A stretch of 64,000 nucleotides of DNA from positions 62,001-126,000 of the forward strand of contig JARKOV010000114.1 of NCBI GenBank assembly GCA_029975965.1, written 5' to 3'. A program made the position numbers and the translations under genes. This stretch comes from Anaerolinea sp. GTDB lineage: Bacteria; Chloroflexota; Anaerolineae; Anaerolineales; Anaerolineaceae. The notes under the pieces are model-generated. The model was given only the letters and a program-made list of their open reading frames with translations. It was not told the origin of the DNA and did not search any database. Below, in pieces: positions 18,535-26,033 of the stretch. Every line of letters begins with the position of its first letter. The first letter of the stretch is position 1.

Positions 18535-19364
18535 AGGTAGTCTGGGAAATTCTGCTTGCTGCTCATGTACCAGCGATAACCAAGCAGGCACAGGCCTACG
18601 CAGGCGGCAACGAACCATGCGACTCCGCCACCCTGGGGGAGTGCCCCTTCCAACAACACGTTTCTGAACAAGCTGATGAGGTGAGCCATGGGATTAATTT
18701 TCACCACCCAGGCGGCCCAGTCCGGGATGAAGTCTTCCGGATAGAAAATCGGTGTGATAAAAATTAAAATGGACGTGATTAAAGGCGTGATTTGCCGTAA
18801 ATCGGGGATATACACGGACAAGGCCGACCAGATCCAGTTGATTCCGGTGAACAGGACCAATTCAAGAACCAGAACCAACGGTAGAAGCAACATGCCCCAG
18901 GACAATTTACCGAGGATGAGCCAGATTAATGGAACCAGAAGGGCGAAACCGATGATTTGCTGGAAGATCGCTACCAGGGTGATATTTACGGGCAGTATTT
19001 CCAGAGGAAACACCACTCGCTTGACCATATTGATATTGCCCCGGATTAAAGTGGTTGACAGATTCAGCCCTTCGGCAAAGGCGTTCCACGGCAGCAAACC
19101 GCAAAGCAAGTACACCGCGAACGTGTAAGGGGAATCGTTTGACCCGAAACGCACCTTGAGAAAGGTGGAAAATACCAGCGTGTAGACAACCATCATCAGC
19201 AGCGGCTGGGCGATCGACCACAAGATGCCCCCCAGCGATCCCCGATAGCGGGCCTGGTAATCGCGCCATGAAAGGATGCGGATCAATTCGCGGTGGCGAT
19301 AAAGATTCCGCGCCACCGCAGGGATATTGAACACATCCGTTAAGAATAGGACGAGCTTTTTCAA
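18531..19364 (-). CDS. wzm: polysaccharide ABC exporter permease (Wzm)
   Basis: A 277-residue ABC-2 permease with six hydrophobic segments. The N-terminus has RELIRILSWRDYQARYRGSLGGILWSIAQPLLMM, the amphipathic entry typical of O-antigen/teichoic-acid exporters. Later come NPMAHLISLFRNVLLEG and a hydrophobic tail. It overlaps the ATPase start by 4 bp, and the 33-bp gap to the upstream glycosyltransferase fits a single operon. It forms the channel for the polymer made by the adjacent glycosyltransferases. Confidence 0.92.
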   Translation of the reverse strand: MKKLVLFLTDVFNIPAVARNLYRHRELIRILSWRDYQARYRGSLGGILWSIAQPLLMMVVYTLVFSTFLKVRFGSNDSPYTFAVYLLCGLLPWNAFAEGLNLSTTLIRGNINMVKRVVFPLEILPVNITLVAIFQQIIGFALLVPLIWLILGKLSWGMLLLPLVLVLELVLFTGINWIWSALSVYIPDLRQITPLITSILIFITPIFYPEDFIPDWAAWVVKINPMAHLISLFRNVLLEGALPQGGGVAWFVAACVGLCLLGYRWYMSSKQNFPDYL

Positions 19365-19397
19365 TCGATTGCGGCCCCGGGAAGCATCTCTCGCAGA

Positions 19398-20585
19398 TTA
19401 TACCATTTCCAACGAGGCCAGGATTTTTCTCGCCCGCGCTTCCCACGTGTTCTGCCGCGCCGTATTGTGAAGCGCGATCCGGAATTGTTCGTCGTCACTC
19501 AATACAAGCGCCCGGTCGATTTGCCTGGAAAATTCCAGGGCATTGCCCGCTGTCAGCACGTGCGGCACCCGCATGCTTTCATCCATTGCCGTAATGATGA
19601 CGGGCTTCCCGCCCGCCATGTATTCGAACAATTTCAAAGGGGATGTGGCGTGAGTGATGGCGTTTAGCTTGAAAGGGATCATGGTCACGGCGAAACTGTT
19701 CAGATACGCGGGCAGGTCGTGGTATGGTTTCTCGCCAAGCCAGTGGACGTTTGGCGCTTGCAGCAGGCCGCTCTCAAACAAATGCTTGCCATGTGCCGGT
19801 CCGATCAAAATGAATTCGACATCCTGGCGGAGCAGCGCCACCTGCCGGATGAGCTCATCGTCAAACCATTCGGCCAGCGCGCCGAAATAGCCAACGAGCA
19901 CGCGGCGCGTCTCCTTGTAGGGTTTTAAATCCTCGGGCGTTGGCAATCCCTGCTGGGAAAAATGGCCGGCATCCACGGCGTTTGGGAGGTAAACCAGGTC
20001 GGGTCTTTCTAGGCGGTAGATATCGACCAACCGCTGGGCTGTCGCCAGAACCAGGCGCGCCTTTTTCATCCTGCGGGCATGCTGGTAGCGCAGCAGGCGC
20101 GGGTCCACCGCAAAGGCAGCAAAATCGTCAACGATATCGTAAATCAACTCGACGGGTTGGAGATAACGCTCGGGAGAGTAACACCACGGCAGCAGGTAAA
20201 GGAGAGGGTTGCTCGCGTGGTTGAGTACGGCCGGGGGAGCTTTGACCCAAAAAAGGTTCGGCCGCACCTTCTCGATTCTCAAATCTCCGCTGTCCACGAA
20301 GGGCTCGATATAAAATACGGTCTCTCCTAGCCCGGCCAGAGCAATCGCCAGTTGCTGGGGACGTTGAAAAAGTTGCCGGTCCCAAGATAACCCGGGCGCG
20401 AAGATAAAAGCTCTTTTCCCCTTGGGCATCGATTCGAGGATTGAGTCGATTTGCGCACGCAAGGTGGGGATGTCGTGCCGGGCTTTGAAGCGGATTCTTT
20501 CGTCGCGAAGATGCTGCCAGTTGAGCTTGACCTGCGCCCACAGGGTGTCCAGCAGTGAAGGTTGGCGGCTGGTCGGGTCGTTCAT
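19398..20585 (-). CDS. GT-B glycosyltransferase, paralogue of the middle domain of the 14165-17221 protein
   Basis: A 395-residue protein with FAPGLSWDRQLFQRPQQLA near residue 65, YDIVDDFAAFA near 150, LVGYFGALAEWFDDELI near 230 and SPLKLFEYMAGGKPVI near 315. The same blocks in the same order make up residues 370-720 of the three-domain protein downstream, so the two arose by duplication or the large one by fusion. It starts at ATG 20585, overlapping the upstream glycosyltransferase stop by 4 bp. The sugar added is unknown. Confidence 0.82.
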   Translation of the reverse strand: MNDPTSRQPSLLDTLWAQVKLNWQHLRDERIRFKARHDIPTLRAQIDSILESMPKGKRAFIFAPGLSWDRQLFQRPQQLAIALAGLGETVFYIEPFVDSGDLRIEKVRPNLFWVKAPPAVLNHASNPLLYLLPWCYSPERYLQPVELIYDIVDDFAAFAVDPRLLRYQHARRMKKARLVLATAQRLVDIYRLERPDLVYLPNAVDAGHFSQQGLPTPEDLKPYKETRRVLVGYFGALAEWFDDELIRQVALLRQDVEFILIGPAHGKHLFESGLLQAPNVHWLGEKPYHDLPAYLNSFAVTMIPFKLNAITHATSPLKLFEYMAGGKPVIITAMDESMRVPHVLTAGNALEFSRQIDRALVLSDDEQFRIALHNTARQNTWEARARKILASLEMV

Positions 20586-21703
20586 GCTCGAGCGTCAGGA
20601 GGCGTTTGGTACACCTCCAGTGTTTGCCGGTTGATGATCTCGTGGGTAAATTTCTGCAAAAAGATGTCCCGACCGGCCAGACCCATTTCCCGCCGCCGGG
20701 ATGCGTCCCCGATCAAGGTCTCCAGCGCCTGGGCCAGCGCGGTTGGATCTCTGGGTGGAACGAGGATGCCGTTGACGCCGTGTTGAACCACCTCTCGGCA
20801 CCCCGCGACGTCACTGGCCACGATGGGGCGCCCGGCGGCAGCGGCCTCGATCAAGACGGTGGGCACGCCTTCGCCGTAGGATGGCAGCACCACCAGGTGG
20901 CAATTCTGGAAAGTCTCTTCGAGGCGAGTCTGGAAACCCAGCCACTCGACCTGCCCGTCTTCGACCCAATTTTCAAGGGTCGACGGCGGTATGCTGGCCG
21001 GGTTTCCCGGGTCGGGTTCCCCGGCAAAGGCCAGGCGAAATTTCACGCCTCTTTCCCTTAGCAGTTGCCCGGCTTGCACCAGCTCGCCGATGCCTTTGTC
21101 CCACAAAAGGCGACCGGCATATAAGACCAGAGGCGGGCCATCCGGTTCAGGCGTGGGCGTGAATCTGCGCGGATCCGCGCCAACGCCGGTGACCAGGTGA
21201 GATTGTGCCGGTCGCGCCAGCTTCTGGTTGATAAAATAGGCTTGATCCTCCCGATTTTCAAAGATGACTTGCGTCCCACGCAGCAGGTACCGGTACAGTA
21301 AGATCACCCCCGGCCTGAGCATGCGTGCCGGGATGCTTTTTGAGAGGAAAATGTAGCCGCGCCCGGTAATGCTGTTGACCACGCGGTTGATCTTCTCCAG
21401 ACGGGCTGCCAGGCTGCCGTACAGCACCGGTTTGATGGTGAAGTGGTGCACCAGGTCCGGATGCTCAGATCGATAAATTTGTGCCAGGAGCGAAAGCGAG
21501 CGAATCTCTTGGATTGGGTCGAGAGATTTCCTGCCGACCGTCCAGTTGCGCCAGGTAAATCCTCTGGCTTGTAAAAGGTTGACATAGTCGCCTGGCGGTG
21601 AAACCAAAACGACCTCGTATCCCATCTCCCGCATGAATTCGGCATGCGCCAGGTGGAAGTTATACAAAAACCAATCGGTGTTGGCAACCAGGAGCAGTTT
21701 CAC
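20582..21703 (-). CDS. glycosyltransferase family 4
   Basis: A 373-residue GT-B protein. The N-terminus MKLLLVANTDWFLYNFHLAHAE, then HHFTIKPVLYGSLAARL, then PLVLYAGRLLWDKGIGELVQA and VLPSYGEGVPTVLIEAAAAGRPIVASDVAG, with the E-x7-E motif of retaining GT4 enzymes. The pattern resembles WbnH/PglA-type N-acetylgalactosaminyl- and similar transferases, but the donor is not certain. Both ends overlap neighbours by 4 bp, showing tight translational coupling within the operon. Confidence 0.88.
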   Translation of the reverse strand: MKLLLVANTDWFLYNFHLAHAEFMREMGYEVVLVSPPGDYVNLLQARGFTWRNWTVGRKSLDPIQEIRSLSLLAQIYRSEHPDLVHHFTIKPVLYGSLAARLEKINRVVNSITGRGYIFLSKSIPARMLRPGVILLYRYLLRGTQVIFENREDQAYFINQKLARPAQSHLVTGVGADPRRFTPTPEPDGPPLVLYAGRLLWDKGIGELVQAGQLLRERGVKFRLAFAGEPDPGNPASIPPSTLENWVEDGQVEWLGFQTRLEETFQNCHLVVLPSYGEGVPTVLIEAAAAGRPIVASDVAGCREVVQHGVNGILVPPRDPTALAQALETLIGDASRRREMGLAGRDIFLQKFTHEIINRQTLEVYQTPPDARA

Positions 21704-22836
21704 GGTGGGGTTAATTCCCGATACAGGTCAACCAGGCGCTGTTCCATGATCTGCCACGAATAGAACTGCCGATATGCCTGCCGGCCTTGACTCCCCAGGC
21801 GCGTTCGGAGGCCCGGATCGGCGGCGAGCCGGTCCAGGGCGAGCTCCAGGGCGATCTTGTCGCCGTAGGGTATCACGATCCCTGCTCCAGCAGAGTTCAC
21901 GATGCGGTCCATATGGGTGTGCTCGGCGACGAGAACCGGTTTGCTCAGCATCATGGCTTCGAAGATTTTATTCGGGCTCGAAAACCGGTGGTTTTGGATC
22001 GAAGGGTCATACAGTGCAAAAAGCGCGTCGGCACGGCGGCTCAAATCGATGGCTTTTTGGTACGAGACCCGCCCATGCCAGGACACATTGGGTAAGCCGT
22101 CGGCAATTCGAACGATCTGCTCCTCATCTCCCCCAAAACCTGCCAAATCCAATGACCATTCCGGATGCCGCCCGATGACTTCCAACACTTCGAACAGCAT
22201 GCGCTCAACCTGGATCAATCCTATGTAGGCGAGGCGAAGATAGCCCGGCGGGGAAGGCTGGAACTCGGTCTCGCCTTCATCTTCCGGCGAATTGTAAAGA
22301 TAAGTGAGTTTGCGCGGGTGAGCGCCTCGGATTTGCTCGATGCGCGCTTCGTCGCACAAGATCAAGGCGTCTGCATGGTCAATGGCGTTCAGGTCGGTTC
22401 GCCGGATCATCTGTTTGATCCATGTGGGGGTGCGCCTTAAGTGATCGGCATAAAAATCGAAGATATCATAGACGACGGTCTTTGCCCAAAATCGACGGGC
22501 CCAGAGCGCCGGGAGGATGGTGTCGAAATCGCAGGCATGGATCAAATCGTACTGGTCTCGGTTGTGACGCAACCATTGCCATAATCCCCATTGCCAACGC
22601 AGAAGGTTGGGCAGATTGGCCAGCCCCGACCCATAACGGGCTGGGATTGCAATCCTGTGGATGGCATAGCCGTCCCGATGTTCGAGCAAGGGCAAGTGAG
22701 CCGTTCGATCCCAACCGACAACCGCCACCTGGTATCCGGCTCGGACGAGCGCGCGAGCCTCTTTCTCCACCCTTGGATCCGGCATGATTGGGTTAGAACG
22801 ACAAAAAACGACCCGTTTCCTCCAGTCCCTCTCCAC
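21700..22836 (-). CDS. glycosyltransferase family 4, first gene of the minus-strand operon
   Basis: A 378-residue GT-B protein: VVFCRSNPIMPDPRVEKEARAL at the N-terminus, DLIHACDFDTILPA near residue 95, VVYDIFDFYADHLR and the donor region SSPNKIFEAMMLSKPVLVAE with its conserved Glu. The start is GTG at 22836. A TATAAT hexamer at 22848-22843 on the same strand is only about 7 bp upstream, so the transcript may begin at or next to the start codon. It heads the operon that ends with the GT-C protein at 11556. Confidence 0.87.
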   Translation of the reverse strand: MERDWRKRVVFCRSNPIMPDPRVEKEARALVRAGYQVAVVGWDRTAHLPLLEHRDGYAIHRIAIPARYGSGLANLPNLLRWQWGLWQWLRHNRDQYDLIHACDFDTILPALWARRFWAKTVVYDIFDFYADHLRRTPTWIKQMIRRTDLNAIDHADALILCDEARIEQIRGAHPRKLTYLYNSPEDEGETEFQPSPPGYLRLAYIGLIQVERMLFEVLEVIGRHPEWSLDLAGFGGDEEQIVRIADGLPNVSWHGRVSYQKAIDLSRRADALFALYDPSIQNHRFSSPNKIFEAMMLSKPVLVAEHTHMDRIVNSAGAGIVIPYGDKIALELALDRLAADPGLRTRLGSQGRQAYRQFYSWQIMEQRLVDLYRELTPP

Positions 22837-22860
22837 GACCGAATTATAAAGCGAAATGGC

Positions 22861-22914
22861 AACTGCTCAGAGGGTAGAGGAAAAGTCCTCTCTTGAACCT
22901 CTGGCTGAGAAGTT
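22861..22914. repeat. dispersed imperfect palindrome, copy A
   Basis: The element runs from AACTGCTCAG to CTGAGAAGTT, so its ends are near-complementary, with GAGGAAAAGT and CCTCT stretches inside. A longer relative with the same two ends and the same central GAGGAGAAGT/CCTCTGGCTG blocks lies at 54375-54441. Two copies more than 30 kb apart in non-coding DNA mark it as a family of small palindromic repeats. It separates two divergent transcription units here. Confidence 0.65.
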
Positions 22915-22973
22915 AAGCGAAATGGCACAATCCTTGCACCAAAGAGGGTAGGACATTGGCAGGAGGCGTTGGG

Positions 22974-23639
22974 ATGCGTTGGTTTTGGATCGCGGGTTTA
23001 ATTGGGATGGTCTTGTGCCTGAGCGGCTGTGGCGCGCCGCCCCAGGCGCCTACCGCTGTCCAGGCGCAGGCGTCTGCGGTGCAATCGGTCTCTCCCTTGC
23101 CTGATGCGAGCGCCACCGGCACCACCCCACCCCAAGATACCGCCACCCTTCCGCCGACCGACACCATCGCTCCCCTCGAAACCAACACGCTGAGCCCGAC
23201 CGATGTGCAGGTGCTGGCGACGCCGTTTCCGTTTGTGCTCCAGAGCGATTCCCCGCGTTATTTGCCCGCGTTCACCCAGCCCGAGGCAGGCTGCGCCTGG
23301 GTGGGGATCGCCGGGCAGGTGTTTGACGAGAACCGGCAGCCCATCGATGGCGTGGTGGTGCTGGTGAAAGGCTACTTCAACGGCAAGGTGATCGACACGA
23401 TGTCGCTCAGCGGGTTGGGAAAAGCCTACGGACCGGCCGGTTTCGAGATTCAGATCGGAGACCGGTCTGCCGAAACGAGCAACGCGTTGACCATCCAACT
23501 GGTCAACGACCAATTCGAGGCGCTATCCGAAGCCTACCCGCTGACCACCTACGACGATTGCCAGCGCAACCTGATCTTGATCAACTTCCAGGCCAAGTCA
23601 GACGAGTGGCGCCTCTTTCTGCCCGCGGTCGGACAATAA
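22974..23639 (+). CDS. small secreted lipoprotein of unknown function
   Basis: About 221 residues. The start is ATG 22974, 7 bp after AGGAGG; the frame opens earlier with TTG 22956, which lies before that site. A hydrophobic signal ends in a lipobox LSGC with the lipid-bearing Cys at about 19. A Thr/Pro/Ala-rich linker follows (residues 22-85), then a compact domain containing GCAWVGIAGQVFDENRQPIDGVVVLVKG, which looks like a carboxypeptidase-regulatory/CNA-B-type beta-sandwich. It begins the plus-strand run that continues with the chain-length and ligase-like proteins. I do not recognise a specific function. Confidence 0.75.
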   Translation: MRWFWIAGLIGMVLCLSGCGAPPQAPTAVQAQASAVQSVSPLPDASATGTTPPQDTATLPPTDTIAPLETNTLSPTDVQVLATPFPFVLQSDSPRYLPAFTQPEAGCAWVGIAGQVFDENRQPIDGVVVLVKGYFNGKVIDTMSLSGLGKAYGPAGFEIQIGDRSAETSNALTIQLVNDQFEALSEAYPLTTYDDCQRNLILINFQAKSDEWRLFLPAVGQ

Positions 23640-23739
23640 ACTTAGACGATCATTCTCTCCAGCATGCCCCAATGCGCCAGGCTCGGGTCGCAAGGGGCTG
23701 GCTCGCTTAACGGTATAATAGCCTGCATTGAGGCTGTCC

Positions 23740-24561
23740 ATGCCGGAAACGACCGTCCCCGCCACCCACCCCGCAGGTTTCTCTCCACGCGACGCATTGA
23801 TGCGGGCGATCCATCGCTGGTGGGTGGTCGTGCTGGCGGCGGTGGTGGGCGGAGTGGTTGGCCTGGTTGTCGAGGCGGCGCGCCCGCCCCAATACGAGGC
23901 CGGTTTTCGCATCACCGTCGGCATCGAGCAGACCATCGCCGGTGAGCTGACCCAGTACGAAGAGGATGTGCTGCTGGAGGCGGTGGGTGGGATTCTGTAC
24001 GCCCCCGCCCAGCTTGAAGCGGTCGCCCGGCGAGCGACCGAGCTGGGCTTTCCCATGACGGCGGAAGTGCTCAAGCAGAACAGCACGGTGGAGCGCCGCC
24101 TGGCGACCTGGCTGGTGCGCTTGCGCGCCCCCGATGCCAGAACAGCCGAAGCGATCGCATCTGCCTGGATGGAGTTGAGCCAGGCAGACATCGTCCGCGC
24201 TTACGCCAGCGCGCAAACGGCCGATGGGTTGTCCCGTTACCTGGATAGCCTGGTCGCCTGCCTGTCGCGCGCGGTGACCGAATTGCCCGCCTTCGGCATT
24301 TGCACCCAGGCGGACCTGCCCATTCTCCAGGCAGAATTGGAGCGAACCGGGGCGGCGGCGGCTGAAGCCCGCCTGGCAGCGCGCGGGATGAGCACCAGCC
24401 TGTTGATCGACCCCGCCCAGATGGACCTGGCGCCTGCGCGGCGGGTTGCCCTGCTGCGCGGCGAGCTGGCCCTGGCGGGCGGGATGATCGGTTTCGTGGT
24501 TGGAATCTGGCTGGCGCAGGCGACCTGGCCTGGCGTGCTGCGCAGGGGGCGGCGTGACTGA
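23740..24561 (+). CDS. chain-length-determinant-like (Wzz/polysaccharide co-polymerase) membrane protein
   Basis: About 273 residues with a membrane segment near residue 35 (WWVVVLAAVVGGVVGLVVEA), an extracytoplasmic helical region, and a second membrane segment near 250 (LALAGGMIGFVVGIWLAQ). This two-segment plan with RPPQYEAGFRITV just after the first segment is that of Wzz/PCP proteins that set glycan chain length. It is shorter than typical PCPs. ATG 23740 follows GAGG by 6 bp; a TATAAT at 23714-23719 is a plausible -10. It overlaps the next gene by 8 bp. The call is from topology and context more than motif. Confidence 0.65.
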   Translation: MPETTVPATHPAGFSPRDALMRAIHRWWVVVLAAVVGGVVGLVVEAARPPQYEAGFRITVGIEQTIAGELTQYEEDVLLEAVGGILYAPAQLEAVARRATELGFPMTAEVLKQNSTVERRLATWLVRLRAPDARTAEAIASAWMELSQADIVRAYASAQTADGLSRYLDSLVACLSRAVTELPAFGICTQADLPILQAELERTGAAAAEARLAARGMSTSLLIDPAQMDLAPARRVALLRGELALAGGMIGFVVGIWLAQATWPGVLRRGRRD

Positions 24562-26011
24562 TCGCTGGCGCGAGCGCCTGGAGCGGGCTGCCTGGTGGGT
24601 TTTTATCCTGGCGCTGCCGTTCACCAGCCTGCCGCTGGTCACCCGGTTGACCGGGTCGAACATGGTCGCGCCGGCCGCCGGGTTGGTGCTCCTGGCGCTG
24701 GTCGCAGGTTGGCTGGTCCCTCACCTGATCCGCGGTGGGCAAATTTCCCGCCAGAGCCTGCCGCTGATTGCTTTTCTGAGCGTGGCGCTGTGCTCGGCGG
24801 CGCTGGCTTTCTTTTTGCGCCTCCCCCCCTTTCGTCAATTCAACCTCGTGGACGGAGAACTGGAAGCGCTGGTCACGCTGGGTATGGGGTTGTGTTTTTA
24901 CCTGACCGTGGCTGCCTGGGCGGTGAGACCCGAGCGCCTGGCATTTTTGCTGCGTTGGATCAATTGGAGCGGCCTGGCGATTATCGCTTATGCGCTGCTC
25001 CAGGCGGCGATCTGGCAGCTCCAAAACGGTTATCCCGACTGGCTGGCGCGCGTGCAGTCTGTGCTGGTGACCCACGAGCTTTACTTCGAGCGCGCCAGCG
25101 GCTTTGCTTTCGAGCCCTCCTGGCTGGCGCACCAGTTGAACATGCTCTACCTGCCGCTGTGGCTGGCGGCTGCGGTGCGCGGCACCACCGTCCACCGCCT
25201 GCGGCTTGGACCGCTCACTTTCGAGCGCATCTTGCTGGCGGGTGGGCTGCTGGCGCTGGTCTTTTCGGTGTCGCGCATTGGCCTGCTCGGATTCCTGTTG
25301 ATGGTCGCCTTCCTGCTGTTGCTGGGCGCGCTGTGGGTGAGCGGCTGGATCGAGCGGCGCCTGCTGGCTCGCTCGGCGCTGCGCGGGGCGCGGCGATCTG
25401 CCGCGGGTTGGAGCCTGCGGGCTGGTCTGTTGCTCGGCATGCTGTTGTTGTCCATCGCTATGTTCCTCGGCGCCGGATTCGTGTTGAGCAAGTTCGACCG
25501 GCGCATGGAAACCCTGTTTGACCTTCGCGCGCTGCGCACTCGCTCGTTTGCCTATTACGCCAACCAGCTCGTCTTCGCGGAGCGGATCATTTTCTGGCAG
25601 GCGGGTTGGGAGGTGTTCAGCCACTACCCGCTGCTGGGCGTGGGACCGGGCAACGCCGGGTTCTTTTTCCCGCAGACCCTCAGCGCATTTTCCTGGCACT
25701 TGACCGAGGTGCGCACGTTGATGTACTACCAGGATGTGCTGCCCAACATCAAGAGCCTGTGGGTGCGCCTGCTGGCTGAAACGGGATTGGCAGGATTTGC
25801 CTGCTTCCTGGTTTTTCTCTACGTTCATGGACGCTCGGCAAACTGGCTGCGGGCTGCCCGTGGCTTGCCCGGTACCCTGGGGCTGGCAGGGTTGCTGGTG
25901 TTGGTGGCGCTGCTCACCGAGGGTTTCAGCGTGGATACCTTCGGGCTGCCTTATTATTGGGTGTCGTTGGGCCTGGTGGCAGGCGCCAGCTACGCTGAGG
26001 GAGCCGCTTAA
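24554..26011 (+). CDS. second O-antigen ligase/polymerase-like membrane protein
   Basis: About 485 residues with about 11 hydrophobic segments and a large outer loop. It contains FERASGFAFEPSWLAHQLNM, a pattern shared by Wzy/O-antigen ligase proteins, and HYPLLGVGPGNAGFFFPQTL, the second conserved loop. I place the start at GTG 24554, which overlaps the preceding stop by 8 bp. The frame extends back to 24500 inside the previous gene without homology. With the Wzz-like protein upstream it would make a polymerase and chain-length pair. Confidence 0.75.
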   Translation: MTDRWRERLERAAWWVFILALPFTSLPLVTRLTGSNMVAPAAGLVLLALVAGWLVPHLIRGGQISRQSLPLIAFLSVALCSAALAFFLRLPPFRQFNLVDGELEALVTLGMGLCFYLTVAAWAVRPERLAFLLRWINWSGLAIIAYALLQAAIWQLQNGYPDWLARVQSVLVTHELYFERASGFAFEPSWLAHQLNMLYLPLWLAAAVRGTTVHRLRLGPLTFERILLAGGLLALVFSVSRIGLLGFLLMVAFLLLLGALWVSGWIERRLLARSALRGARRSAAGWSLRAGLLLGMLLLSIAMFLGAGFVLSKFDRRMETLFDLRALRTRSFAYYANQLVFAERIIFWQAGWEVFSHYPLLGVGPGNAGFFFPQTLSAFSWHLTEVRTLMYYQDVLPNIKSLWVRLLAETGLAGFACFLVFLYVHGRSANWLRAARGLPGTLGLAGLLVLVALLTEGFSVDTFGLPYYWVSLGLVAGASYAEGAA

Positions 26012-26033
26012 TGGTGAAGAAGAGGAGTGTATC

